Below are positions 1 through 12,124 of a stretch of 64,000 nt of DNA, piece after piece (position 1 is the stretch's first letter; each line of letters starts with the position of its first letter). The notes below the pieces were generated by a model. The model had not been told where the DNA came from. It was given only the letters and a program-made list of their open reading frames with translations, and searched no databases. The translations under genes and the position numbers were made by a program. The DNA comes from Gymnothorax reevesii (taxonomy: Eukaryota; Chordata; Actinopteri; Anguilliformes; Muraenidae): contig CM056583.1 of the NCBI GenBank assembly GCA_029721435.1, positions 46,653,120-46,717,119 on the forward strand. The letters run 5' to 3'.

Positions 1-2734
1 TTCCAGTACAATTTTCTGAGAGCCCCAGATTCTTCAGAAAGCTTCATTTTGCCATCACTAGGGTGCAGGTTGGCATTCGTCTGATCACTGAGACTTCATT
101 TCCATGAGAACATAATTTGGGCCTTGCTGCCAAAATTGCATCTACAAGAAATCCCTTATACAGTTGTTCTAAACTTTTGCAAACTTTTGCAGTGCCTTCA
201 CATGCAAGTTCGGCTTGCACGAAAGAAGCATTATGTTGGATTTGAGATCTTGGTGGAAAAGTTACACAGCATTTATACTGAATTTATACTTTGCAACATA
301 CTGAATACATGACCATTGTCAATGCTTCGTACTTAGCCCACGTATTGTACTTAAAATTCAGAGTACTATGATACGGTGTTCAAATATTCAAACAAATATT
401 AGTTAACAACTCAATAGCCTATATTGCAAGATAAGGCTCCTGCTGATTAGCTAGCTGGCAAGCTGATTTGGATTGGGTAAATCTTGAAATTGACTGTGAC
501 ATCCAATACCCATGTACACCTTCTCTTTACATTTTCATCATAAAATGTTGGAGATGCAGGCTACCTTAACAAAGTGATTTTCCCATTATTTTGAATATTC
601 AAACACTGAATTTGGTTGCCTGTGTGAATTGGATCGTGCATTGGATTTACTTGTTCACCAAATAGAATTATTCTTTTTGAATGAATGGGTCCAAAATCAC
701 ATGTCACAAGGCTACCTCCTCTCACCTTTAGGCTGCAGCAGTCAGTTTGTTGATTATAGTGAATCAAATTACAGTCAAGTTAACGCAACAAAAAATTATT
801 TTGAGCGAGCGATTATTTTTTTTTCTGCCTCAAACCAATAAATTCAACTCAAAAGTCAAGTTAATGTTTCCCTCAGACAAATAGCAATATTTAACTGTTC
901 AATTACGAATGAGTGTTCATATATTTACTCCAAAACATCATAATGTAAGCATTCTTTGATGCTTTTTTCTCTTTTTTTTTAACTTTCTTTAACCATTTTT
1001 AAACTTCATTTCTAGTCGTCGGAAGCTTTGAGCAGCAGAGTACGACTTTCACAAGAAAACAAGGGCAGAGCATAAATAATCTGATGACTTTGCAATAGGC
1101 ATTTTGCATAAGTCGCAAAAGTATGGATGAATCATCAGTCCCTGTAGCGCCATTTGAAAATCTGATTTGAGATTCCCTTGAACTTTTAGTGAATTGATGA
1201 TGTGTCAGTTTGATGCTGAAGCAGAACACAAATCTTTTAAAATGGTGCAATGTTTGTTCTGCGTCTGTTATCAACCATGATGGTCGAAATGGCTGAGATC
1301 CATCTTCATTTAGTTAGACTATTCTTCAGGCTCACTCCACATAAGGCAGGGAGTATTAGAATAGCTTACAGGCCAGTGAAACCAATCTGCGTGTCTGGAG
1401 ACTTTTTCATTTTTTAACTAAGTCATGCTACAAATTGCTAGGTTTTCTTTTTTCTCCCAATAAAGTTTTTTTGGGGGAAAAAACTGATTCCTGATGTGCA
1501 AAATGCATTTTTCAATCTTCATGCAGTCATTTTACATGATCCAACATGTTTCATTAAAAAAGCACGTTTGAATACAGCAAACCCAATCTATATTCATGGA
1601 CTCAATCATTTTAATTGGATTCAGCCTAGAGGCCAGCTTCTGCAATGTAGTTTTGCTGCTGTTTGCACTTGCACAGCTCTCTTGGAAAGGCCCACATGCC
1701 TGTAAATACAGGGAATGGAGGGCACCAGATTTCATTCCATTTCCTGTCACAAGCCTCTTGCCTGCTTCTCCCTCAAAGCTATGAAGGAGGTCAAGTGCCC
1801 CTGGTTGCTCGTTCTCAAAGGAAGTGAGTTCGTCAGGAAATTGCCCCTTCAAGTTCTGATTTTTAAATGCTGGCTTAAAGAAGGCACTCTCCCTCTTTTT
1901 CTCTCTAACTCTCTGTCTATCCTCATATGAGGGCCTTTTTTGATACACAAAGTGGTCTAACTGCTGCATGGCACAGCACACGAGGTACAAATGTCATTAA
2001 ATTTTTGCATCGTAGGTCCCCTTTTTATTTCTCAGCAGTAACACAATCTTGGCTACATTCTGAGGAATATGGGCGTATGTCCAAGAAAAATAAATGCTAG
2101 ACTGCCGGATAACGCACGCTACTGATGCACTGGTCTTGTGGTGATGGAGCCCATCTCCTGACAGCTAAACTGGTCACAGCCAGTGGCTGTCTCCAGGCCT
2201 CTCTCAGACTGAAACACAGCTGTCCGTAGCATTATCTGAGTGTAGCTCTTCATTTGACAGTGATTCCCATGCGGGGTGTTTTTGGGTCTGCCTCCAGCTG
2301 TGGAGCAAGAGCAATCCCCCCAAAAAATAGCTTCTCCACTCAACCGATAGACAGCAATAACGAGAGAGCTTGGCAATTGGCTGTGCAGATATTGGAGGGT
2401 AGACAAGTGTGCTTGATGTGTTTGCAGATATAGGACAGAAATCAAAAAAGACATTCCAAAGCTGAAGGTATGTTTGTATACTGCGAAGAATAACGTTTAT
2501 ATATATTTTTTTTAAAAAAGCATTTCTGCCAGGATCACTTATGTCGAAGTCAACGCACAATAAGCAATCAACACAATAAATGTCTGATCAGGCAATGCAT
2601 TGACAGTTGGTGGCATGGCTCTGTTCTGGGAGCTCTTTGCATGTCCATACAAGCATGCATGTGTGACGGTTGAAGGGTCCTGTCACAAGAAGTGTCTCCT
2701 AATAAGTACACACCCTGGCTACCTTGCCAACGAG

Positions 2735-2812
2735 CCTGGCTCTTTGGCTTTGTGGTCAGCGTGTTTGACTATTACCCGGTAGTCTAGAGGGTTCAAGCTC
2801 CCTGCCACACAT
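2735..2812 (+). repeat. Possible tRNA-derived SINE head
   Basis: TTTGGCTTTGTGGTCAGCG resembles a Pol III A box and GGTTCAAGCTC, about 45 bases further on, fits the B box GGTTCRANNC. It ends exactly against the ATG-flanked element at 2814. No poly-A or simple-repeat tail is seen, so this may be a truncated SINE or a chance tRNA-like match. Confidence 0.3.
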
Positions 2813-3238
2813 GGGGCTCTAATTTCGTAGACCAGGCGTAGGCGCGGCGCAGGCGCGGCGCATGGGGGGTGCGCCGCACCAACGGGGTGTGTCCAGGCTT
2901 ATGTGGCAATTTCGTGCCCGGCGTAGCCTGGCGCAAGAACTCCTCTGTCCCGCCTCTGCCCCTCCTTCCAGCGCAAGTTGGCAAAGAAGGCGACACAGCC
3001 GAGTCAAATCTTGCTCACTGGCAAGAGAAACGATGGATAGCGTGTTCCCATGAATTACAAACTGTTGCTGCTTTAAATTTTGGGATTGACATGCATGGAC
3101 AACAATGCAAGATACGTGACACATTTATTTTCAATATGCGATCTTAACTTAGTACGAGATCATAGCAATCAGGCTGTATTCCTTTTCCCCACTGAAGACG
3201 ATAAAACCGAAGTGACAATAATAGTAGCCTAGTATCAA

Positions 3239-4155
3239 GCCGCTTGCACACTGGACGCGAAACGAATTTTTCGCTCGACAGATTGCGTCTTGTGCCCGAA
3301 AGTCTGACAGGGTTTTAATAAATCTCCGTGTCCGACAGTCTATTATTGTTTTTAATTCTTTCAAATCTGCTGACTCTTGTCGATATTAAACGTGAATGTT
3401 TTGATAAGAGGGCTCAGTTCTTTAAGATGAGTACCGAGAATTTCAATCAATGTTTCTGTTTAAGCTCTGCTCAGTAAAGCGAGTCGACACTGGCATGGGA
3501 CAATGTACAATGCCTCCGTGTCTGACAGCTAAAAAAAAAAAAAGAGGACGATTAGAACAGATTGATACCGAAATAAAGAATAAAAAGAAACATTTTAACA
3601 ACAGAACATCCAATGAACACTGGGATTTATTTTTTAGCGGGTCATCTTTGTTGGATATCCCGTTATAAATCTGTTCTCATTTCAATACTTTTACTTTTTG
3701 CTGGCTGGTGGACATTGAGTAATTTGCATCTCGTGTCGGACAGTCTTAATCGTGCATGCGATAATTTCTTCACACTGTCAATGGTCATGGAATTGATTTG
3801 CTCACGCACTGTTTTATCTCAGCTGTGGAAATAAAGCGTGAATCTGTTCGGTCCATCTGACTAATTTTCAAAAGAAAGACCGAATAAAGACTGCTGGCTA
3901 TCTTCAACGGAAGAAAACAGAAGAATAGGCTAAAAAGACCAAGAAAAGTCGATAGCTATCAATTTGCATTCTGTGAAGGTCGAACACAAAAATGGCCAAG
4001 TTTCCACGTCACGGAATACTCGGAAAAATTAGAACTTTTATGACTTTCGGACACGGAGCTATATTAAAACCCTGTCCAACTATCGCGTCTTTGCATTGAC
4101 TTTGTCTGTAATCAGTCGGGCGAAAAATTCGCTTCGCGTCCAGTGTGCAAGCGGC
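3239..4155. mobile_element. Non-autonomous element with ~45-bp near-perfect terminal inverted repeats (TTAA-type family)
   Basis: The left end GCCGCTTGCACACTGGACGC is matched by the inverted right end GCGTCCAGTGTGCAAGCGGC, and the match continues to about 45 bases with few differences, then more loosely to ~115 bases. The flank is TCAA on the left and TTTAA on the right, compatible with an eroded TTAA duplication. Inside, variants of CTCCGTGTCCGACAG recur near 3326, 3510, 3730 and (inverted) 4045. No coding capacity is seen. It shares its termini with the smaller element at 20340-20479. Confidence 0.7.
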
Positions 4156-4180
4156 TTTAATGAGCATAGAACGCAAGCAT

Positions 4181-4183
<3 letters not shown>

Positions 4184-4235
<52 letters not shown>
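4184..4235. repeat. (TA)n microsatellite
   Basis: A pure AT dinucleotide run of about 26 units lies just outside the right end of the 3239-4155 element and inside the larger 2814-4786 element. The open frames that cross it are artefacts. Confidence 0.98.
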
Positions 4236-4238
<3 letters not shown>

Positions 4239-4835
4239 GTTTGTGGTTGGCTGAGAAAGATGTGAAGTCCTTAGTTTGCATCACAGATTCAGCTGCGTTG
4301 ATTAAGCCCGGTCAAGTTTCCATTACGCGTGGCAACCGCCTTTAATCTGACATCAGGACAATCGATATAGATACAATAATTTATGTCCTTATTCAGATAG
4401 TTACATTAAATCGTGCTTCTTGTAATTATTTCTTGCATTGAAATGTGCCTGACATTCTGTAAACCTGCCTGTGACATTTCGGTGACGTGTGCGCTCTCTG
4501 CGCCGGTCCGCCAAATTACCACTGCACGGAAATTAAACCAGGTTGGAGTTGGCGAGTTTTCTGCGCAACTCCAGCGGAGACTTTTTCTACGAAATTGTCA
4601 CTGCGTCTTGATGAATATGTGACACTTCCCCCTACTACGCCGCCACACCCATCTCGGCGCACCTTGGTCTACCGAAGGCTGCGCGCCTCACGAAATTACC
4701 ACTACGCGGGCTGCGCCCTACGAAATTACCACTGCGCGGCCTGCGCTTCGCTACGCCACCTGCGCTGCGCCAGGAAATTAGAGCCCATGGAGTCAATTGC
4801 AGGGAACACTGGCTAAGTATGCGAGATTGAGCCAA

Positions 4836-5120
4836 AACTTGGGATTGCATGGCAGATACTAGTAATGTATCTGAGATGGTTTCTTGCTGTGCAGCATGCT
4901 GCTGTACGCATGTAATACGAGCTCAGGGCATGAGAGATGAGCCAGTTCTTGTGGATTTGAAGTAGATACTAGTATAGTATAGGCAATGTTGTGTCACAGC
5001 TTGTGGACATGAGCTAGATACTACCACTGAATTCAGAGAAGCTTGCCAGCTAGGTCATACACTTTGGCACTGGCTTAGCACAGGTGAGATTTACCACAGC
5101 TTGTAGATGTGAGCTAGAAA
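4836..5120. repeat. Degenerate short tandem block (CTTGTRGAYRTGAGCTAGATAC-like)
   Basis: Variants of a ~25-base segment recur at about 4840, 4947, 4998 and 5096, for example GCTTGTGGACATGAGCTAGA and GCTTGTAGATGTGAGCTAGA, together with AGATACTAGTA twice. Spacing is 50-110 bases. Nature unknown; probably an eroded tandem duplication. Confidence 0.45.
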
Positions 5121-8100
5121 TTGGCAAACTATCTGTGATCACTTGCCAGCGAGGCAAAGTGCTTAGCAATCATAGCTCTGCCCTAACCCTAACTAGGGTA
5201 ATAGCACAACTGCAATCATACAAAAGTGTTATAGGCCAAAATTACGAGAAAAATGTGCTGATTTGGGATGGTTATGCAGATCAAGAGTTCATTTATTTTC
5301 TTGGAAGGTAGAAAACAGCCACGCAATCCACAATCACTGAAGTCCAAATACTAGCTGGGGTGGCTTATCTACTGCACTGAGCATTCCCCAAAGGCTCTGG
5401 TTGAGAATATTTGTTGAAACTTTGTCCCCCTGACCAGACACTAGAAGTTAGCACACTGAGTGCTCTTTGCAGCATTTTCATGACGGTTCCGCCGTACACA
5501 AAACATGTGCAATGGAATATTACCTTTGGACTATTACCTTTACTTTTCTGGAACATTACAACTAATGATAGCACCGGACGGGGATAATAGAATGATATTC
5601 ATCACCATGAATGTGCTTAACAACAGCATGCTAGAGTAGTTATGAGTGAACACAAGCAGCACAGCATGAATTCATGTAATTTTGCAACTGGCACTCAGTC
5701 CAGTATTTTAGACAAGCAGTATGGTGACCATTAGACTTGTTCCAGTTAACGTCATGTGTATTATAGAATTATTTATCAATGACCACCATAAGCAATTTTC
5801 AACACAAAGTATTGATAAAACAGCCACACAACTGGAAAATACAAATAAGTAGCTTTGTAATGTGAACATGAACTGGCATAAACGCCGAGGGCCACTTTGA
5901 ATGATGTGCTGTGGATTTTACTAAGAAATAGTCCAAAATCGTACTCAGAACAGCAGGTATTATTAATTCAAAATACATTTCACATGTTTTATTACCATGA
6001 CCACCCGATGACTAGAGTGGGTTACACTAAAGCCCCATGCTGCACTTCAGATCAAGATTTCCAAGTAGTTCCCCCCCGCCCCCCCGAAAAAAAAACAGGA
6101 CAAGGCTCTTCATAATGCAACCGGCGCTAACAATTTAATGCATTTCTCTAGATAAGATGGTATTTTTGGAAGTCACAACCTAACTTGACGGCTTTGTGAC
6201 TTGCAAAGTTTTAGCACAATTACATAAACAATCTTTTTCAGCTGGTCAAATCTAATATTGGTTGGAAAAGCCAAATTATTTGCTTGTAACTAGTCGAATT
6301 GCTTGATTAGGTAGTTGGCTTGAACAGAACTCGAGATAAGGGTGTTGATTATTAAGAAGCTGTGAGCTTGATCAGTGCTGTGGGTAATATTGCCATTATA
6401 ATATTATTGTGCTTGCTTTTCCTAATCTTCCTGTTTGACCGTGGTTACAAAAGAGGCAAGCTCCTTAGAAAAGAAAAAGGGCATATGGCATTTGGAGCAT
6501 AATGGTTTGGCAACAAGCGAATGAGCTGTCTGAATTTTGGCAGGCATGGTCAGCTGAGCAGTCAGCTGAGTATTGTGCAATATGATTGGCTGGGAGTCAG
6601 CTTCTTGGCACAGTTGACTGCATATCCTGTTAGATCTACGCCTACAGCGCTAGCTCCTTTTTAAGTCCTATTAAGTATCGCTGACTCACTTTTTATAGGA
6701 GATCCAAATTTTCTCTCCCTGATGTTTTTAGGATATGACTTTAGTATGGCCTTTGTTAAAATAATTTCTTACTTCCTGCGCTCATTATTCCTGAGGATAT
6801 ATTTAAATGTATTTTTTAAATTTTGATTTCTATACTTTTTACCTTTGTAATTTAAAAAAAAAAAATTAGGACCATTAACTGGTAATAACATGGCAGAGTA
6901 CACATTTATATTTCTAATGATCAAAACAACCTTCACAACAGAGATGCCCCTCTTGCATGGGTGCATAAGACATCTTGATAAGCGCTATGGTGAATTTGCT
7001 GTCGAGGACACCACTTTTGAGAGGAGCTCGTATGGCCTGGGAGCTGACAGCAGGGCGGCGCGGCTTGGGCATTATTGCGCTCAGTGTGCGTGCCTGTGGA
7101 GGCTGTAATGGAGATGCAGGGGGCTGTTGATGTGTGACTGAGCTGTAGAGGGTGCCGAGACAGGATGCTGCAGAGCGCAGGGTCACAGCCAGGGAGCCGG
7201 GCTGAGTGCGAAACCCGAAATCAGGCTGCATTACAATCTCACAATGAAGTCTCCCTACAGGCAAACGACATAAAGGACAGCTTAGCGTGACCGTTTGTGC
7301 AGTAAGATTAGCAGTGAAAGCTTTCTTAAAGAAGCCTATTCTGACAGCGTGCGATGTCTACTGAAACGCTGTGTCCTCAGGTTTCGCCCTCGTTTGCGGC
7401 ACCTCATATTGCATAATTTTGTAGTTATGCTATAAGTTGCATTTTTTTACATCCTAGGCCAAGTTCTATTATGAATGCACTCCGCATCATTAGGAAAATG
7501 TATTCTTTTGCAGTTTTCACACTATGTCTGGGAGCAACTATTCTCTTGGATTTTTAAGCAATTTAAATATCTGCCCCCAAAAAAGCCCATCATTTGCAAA
7601 TGGTGACATTGGCATAGTACCATTGGGAATGAGAATACCAATTCACAGTGATTGCATAATGAAAAAAGAAAAAGAAAAACAGCTGGGTGGAAAATACAAT
7701 GCAATCACAAATTGTAATGTTGTAAATTCTGCTTTAGTGTGCGCACTGAACGGAACAGGACTAATGACTTATTAGTCACAGTACCCCACATAAACATGAA
7801 ATTTAATGTTGGCAGTGTAGCATTAAGGGCGCTGGGCATTTAACTCAGGGAATTTCTGCAGAGGTTTTGCTATCTTATCCTTGTGCAAGATTTTATCGGA
7901 ATTGCACTGGTGCGTTCTATCTAAGGATCACATACCAGCTAAGATGATACAATGTCCTCTTTGTTTTGTACAAGTAGATCTATGTAAGTTTAAGAGGCTC
8001 CAATGTATATCAGGTCTCTCGTCCTGACAGCCGGTGTTGAGCGTTGCACTAGCTGCAGTAAAATCAGTTCTCATGGATCCAAGGTAGGGTGCAGATAGGC

Positions 8101-8730
8101 AGACAAAAACACTGCCTGTCAGACAAGAAATGGCCAGATATGCTGGGAAGCCCATCTCCCAGTCCTATCACACAATATTAACATCCCATGCTGGTAATTC
8201 AATTGGAACAACTCCATTACACCATTTATTTTCTAGTCTGTTGCTAAAATTCTGTTCATGTTTCTATGTTTTTTTTTCCTTATTGCAAGTGGTCCACACG
8301 AAACCTTTGGAGCAAAATTAAATTAAAATTGAATTCTTTTACAAAAAGAATAACAGAGAATACTGATGATATTTCAAATTTAATGCACTAATAGTTATTG
8401 TTTCATGAAAGGCTGTGCTGACATGTTCCCCATTACATAATATCTTCCAAGACAAAATGCAGGCAAATGTCTTCCCTACCTCAAGCCCACCCCCCAATAC
8501 TCCAGCTATATAAGGATTCAGTGTGTGGGAGACAAAGATGAGTGGCATCGTATGGCATATAGGCTCATTATCTACATGACTAATGGATAGTAAGTATCTC
8601 CATCCTCTGTTGAACTTCTTATTTAATCACCGGATTAGATAACACAATGCTATTAGTAACTTCAAGACCTGGGTAACGTTCAGACACCTTCTCAAGGCTC
8701 AGTTAAAAAGCATCCAGCTATGTGTGCGTG

Positions 8731-8755
8731 CCCCCCCCCCCCACCACCACCACCA
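8731..8755. repeat. Poly-C run followed by (CCA)n
   Basis: Twelve C residues pass directly into five CCA units. Such G/C homopolymers are prone to length errors, so the exact length is uncertain. Confidence 0.9.
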
Positions 8756-9334
8756 GCAAGAAAACTGAAATGTTTTCTTCATAATGAGTACAAACAGCAG
8801 GGTCTTTGCAGACTTGTGTAGTGCAATGTGTTGTGAAAGTTCACTGGAAAGAAAATGGCCCTCTAGAATCTTGTAATGTTTTATCGCCAAAGCTGTAAAC
8901 ATATTATCATGCGTGTTCTTTATAAACAGCCCTGTCAGAGTCTCCATTAGTCCTGCATCTAATCCAAAAATGTTTTACTCATAAAAACATAAAAAAGCCC
9001 ATTTTTCATGCCAGTGGCCATCTTGTTGATTACTTGCGAAATCTGGCTTGCCATTTTCTAACTGTCTACAAGGAATGCAAATCATTTTTTATTGATAATT
9101 TCAGTTGGGATCAAAGTCGGAAAATTTTTTTTTAATGTGTATTTTTTTATACACTAATAAATTCAATATTTTTGGTGGTATGGCTCAGTTCTGTAAGCCC
9201 CTCAGTCTCAGCAAGCATGTGTCTATAAGACTGAGAGGCTATCAGCTAATCCCGCTCAGTACACACAGGTACTTACAGAACAGATCAAGCAGCAATGCAC
9301 TGTACCTGTGAACTTGATCAGCTGTGGGGTATAT

Positions 9335-9487
9335 GGATGGAATGTTTTGGATTTGGGAGAAACTAGAGTATCTGGACAAAACAAGCAGTCGCAGGGAAAA
9401 CACGCCAACTCCACACAGAACGGCTCTGGGCATATTCAAACTCGGGACCCTCTAGCTTTGAGGTGTCACTGCTACCCACTGCACCAC
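9335..9487 (-). repeat. Fish SINE/LINE-tail repeat with tRNA-like part
   Basis: On the minus strand this reads GTGGTGCAGTGGGTAGCAGT, then a B-box-like GTCCCGAGTTTGAA and a ...TGTGTGGAGTTGGCGTGTTT... stretch. This is the order of a very common fish repeat (gcagtggttagca / gggttcgaatccc / gtgtggagtttgcatgttct). It is diverged by roughly a quarter of positions by eye. It has no coding capacity. Confidence 0.65.
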
Positions 9488-10002
9488 AACGTTGCCGATG
9501 AAGGATTGTCTGAAACATTCCTGTTCATGATCAATCCAGACTTTACTAAAATAGGGTTAGGGATAAACATACCTACTATTTGAAAAAAATAATAATAATT
9601 GTATCACACGATTACTATTGTTAACCTGTCTTGGGTTAGACAAAGAATTGTATCGGCGTGTATTCATAGGCAGTTCTTGTACATTGATGGGAATGTTTTG
9701 AAAATATCTTGCATGAGATTTCATGCATTTTTTTATGAGTATTTGCAACACGGTGCCTTGACTCGGAAGAATTTGGGACGGCATGGATAACGCGTATAAA
9801 ATCAGGAGGCAGTGATTTCTAAATTTACTTTCACTTACATTTCATTGCAAACAGCATGCAGGCAAGACATTTAATGTTTTGTCATTTCAGTGAATTATGT
9901 TTATAAATATTCATTCATTTCAGCCATTCAGGCCTGTAGTTCATTCCAAAACAAGAGTAAACTCACAGTAGCTGTGACCACATGCACGCACACATCCAGA
10001 TG

Positions 10003-10077
10003 TGCACACGTGCACACACACACACACACACACTCACACACACAAACACGCACACACACACACACATTTGGGGGGGG
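10003..10077. repeat. (CA)n microsatellite ending in a G run
   Basis: An interrupted CA repeat (10003-10066) is followed by TTT and a run of eight or nine G. It abuts the start of the ~110-bp tandem block. Confidence 0.95.
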
Positions 10078-10089
10078 AAGGCTAATGCG

Positions 10090-10694
10090 CACCACTAAGA
10101 ATGGAGCCTTTAGCGAGTCCAATCGTGCTTCCCACAAGAGTCAAGGGCAGTTCATAAGTTATGTAAGGGGGTGTGGCTAGAGTATGGAGGTAGGGCACCA
10201 ATGAAAAATGAACTCTGCTTAGTCCAATAATGCCTCCCACAAGCACCTAAAACAAATGATTAACGGGTAATGAGAAGGGGCATGGCTATGGGGTTAAGTC
10301 AAAGTATTTAAACGGGAGCTTAGACTAATGACGCCTCGCACTAGTGTGCACAAGAGATGGTTAATGAGTCATCAATGACGGTGAGGCAAAAGGGTCTGGA
10401 GTTAATGTATGTCAATGAAGATGGAACACTTTGCTGAGTACCGAGATGCTTCCCACAACAGTCAACAACACATGAAATGTGAGTTAACAAAGTGGGCGTG
10501 GCTGGGATGTACAGGGAGGGTCAAACTGTCTCTACTGAAAAAGAAATTACACAGAGTGAAATCATGCCACCCATAAAATCTATGGCACATGAGTAATGAA
10601 GGGGTCTTGGCTACAGTGTATGGGGTATGGCAAGTGTCACCAATAGAAAAGGAACTCTGTTTAATCCAGTGATGCCTCCCACAAGTTCCTACGG
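10090..10694 (+). repeat. Degenerate minisatellite, about six units of ~101-117 bp
   Basis: The core TTAGTCCAATAATGCCTCCC recurs, with changes, near 10112, 10218, 10319, 10434, 10551 and 10659. Each core is followed about 50 bases on by a GGGGYRTGGCTA-like stretch (for example near 10171, 10278, 10495 and 10607). The units are far diverged from one another, so the array is old. The sixth unit is cut at 10694 by the inverted-repeat element at 10695-10896. No family is recognised. Confidence 0.75.
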
Positions 10695-10896
10695 CAGGGG
10701 TCCTCAATCTTTCCCAGAACGGGCCAGTGTGGGTGCCGGCTTTCATTGCAACCAAGCTATTACACACCTGATACTACTAATCAACCCCTGGACTCTTTGC
10801 TAATAAGCTTGATTAGTAGTATCAGGTGTGTAGCTGCTTGGTTGCATTGAAAGCCTGCACCCACACTGGCCCTTTCTGGGAAAGATTGGAGACCTG
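10695..10896. mobile_element. Palindromic hAT-type miniature element
   Basis: The left arm CAGGGGTCCTCAATCTTTCC (10695) is inverted in GGAAAGATTGGAGACCTG (ends 10896). The inverted match continues inwards through GGCCAGTGTGGGTGC and ACACACCTGATACTACTAAT to a loop around 10783-10805. The CAGGGGTCCTCAA terminus is typical of hAT (Charlie-like) miniature elements. The flanking 8-mers (TCCTACGG and GTTAGGCC) do not match, so the target duplication has eroded or the right edge is shifted. Confidence 0.75.
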
Positions 10897-12091
10897 GTTA
10901 GGCCTTCCTTAGGTAGACCTGTACTGATAATTAGGGTTCAACTCAGTTGGGTGCCATTTTTACCTTCATATACACCTCAGTAAATGAATGTGAAAGCATT
11001 TGTTTCAATAAATACAGTGGTTCACACTATCACTTAGAAATCAGTCTCCAAGGCTTAAGGCCTTACAGGTTCAAATATAGCTCAAAAAATGTGCTGTTTA
11101 GAAGCCCAGGGAATGTCTAAAGGACTGTTTTTCCTTACAACTACAGATGCCCTCTTGCGAAGTTAAATTAGAAGTGCGTTTGTTTTCCTGTCAGTTCCAC
11201 ATCATTTTTTAATATTTTGAAATAAAAAGGAAACAATGCATCATTTTTATTCTGCAAATCGAGTCACATTATTAGACAGTTTGTTGCATCAAGCACCATT
11301 GATTTGAACCAACATTTATTGTAAAATATTACCTTTTGTTTCTGAGTTCCTATGAACCATGATAATGGGAATTAGCATGCATATAGCTCAGATATCTTAC
11401 TCTTACGTAAGTGGATATAATCCTGGAGGTCCCTGAGTTCCTGCGGCCTTACGTGCTGAAAGGTCTCCCTGATTCCCCATGAGTAGCCAAAATATGAACA
11501 GATTGTGTTTTCATTATGTAATTTACCGAAGCACATCACATTTTGTCCGGGCATATAGTGAACAGATTGTACATTTTAAGCCAATATACAAAAAGAGCAG
11601 TTGGTGGAAAGCGATGAGGAAAAATTAAGAGGAGATTATTGTTATCATTCACTAATGACACCATTTGCTCATATTTTTGGGAGTAATCTATTAATTTAAA
11701 AAGTATTATTGTGTCATTTAGGGTTGGGTTGCAGCAGAGCCTGACTCTAACATTCCATTTAATGACAACAGTTAATCATCATCATTCCAATCAGAGGAGC
11801 TCATCGTGTAACTGATCCTGGGGTCATCAGCCAGCTCCTTTGCTCTTCAAGGCTGCTGAAGAAGAATAGTAAATAAATAAAATGTTAAATAAAGACCATC
11901 TAGCAATCGGATCACACCAGCTGCTCTTCCAACCTCCCCTACTTATAGTGCCCTAGGTTGGACCACACCCATCTTCTCGGCCTTCATTTTGGTGTCAACT
12001 TACACACCTGTTAAGTCCTGTGACTGCATCTTGTACAGTTCTGATGCTTTCATGAAAACAAAGTCTGTCCACTGACTGACAGACAGACTGA

Positions 12092-12124
12092 CAAACACAC
12101 ACCCACACACACACACACACACAC
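12092..12124. repeat. (CA)n microsatellite
   Basis: AAACACACACCC followed by a clean run of about 11 CA units. Confidence 0.95.

Larger units (their letters stand above)
2814..4786. mobile_element. Degenerate inverted-repeat DNA transposon, CpG-rich ends, flanked by ATG repeats
   Basis: The left end reads GGGCTCTAATTTCGTAGACC and the right end is its inverted counterpart, with the outer 13 bases (GGGCTCTAATTTC) identical. ATG lies directly outside both ends (2811-2813 and 4787-4789), a 3-bp target duplication as PIF/Harbinger-type elements make. The subterminal regions (2830-3010 and 4484-4780) are far more GC- and CpG-rich than the neighbourhood and share blocks such as AATTTCGT in inverted orientation. 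A related fish repeat beginning GGGCTCTATTTTAACG is familiar to me, but superfamily assignment is inference. No transposase frame is visible. A second element is inserted inside (3239-4155). Confidence 0.6.

Noticed and set aside
1532..1990. 152-codon open frame on the minus strand
   Set aside because: No recognisable domain, no splice or promoter context, amino-acid order looks random, and it lies in an hcn1 intron.
2735..2812. A functional tRNA gene
   Set aside because: A- and B-box-like words are present but no cloverleaf with a proper anticodon stem or acceptor stem can be drawn; at most a SINE head.
4009..4345. Open frames with Ile-Tyr repeats on both strands
   Set aside because: They are translations of the (TA)n microsatellite.
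5176..5196. CCCTAACCCTAAC resembling telomeric repeat
   Set aside because: Only two units, no array; interstitial chance match. The same holds for TAGGGTTAGGG near 9553.
10090..10694. Regular repeats considered as a CRISPR-like array
   Set aside because: The units are whole ~110-bp tandem copies without unique spacers, in a vertebrate intron.
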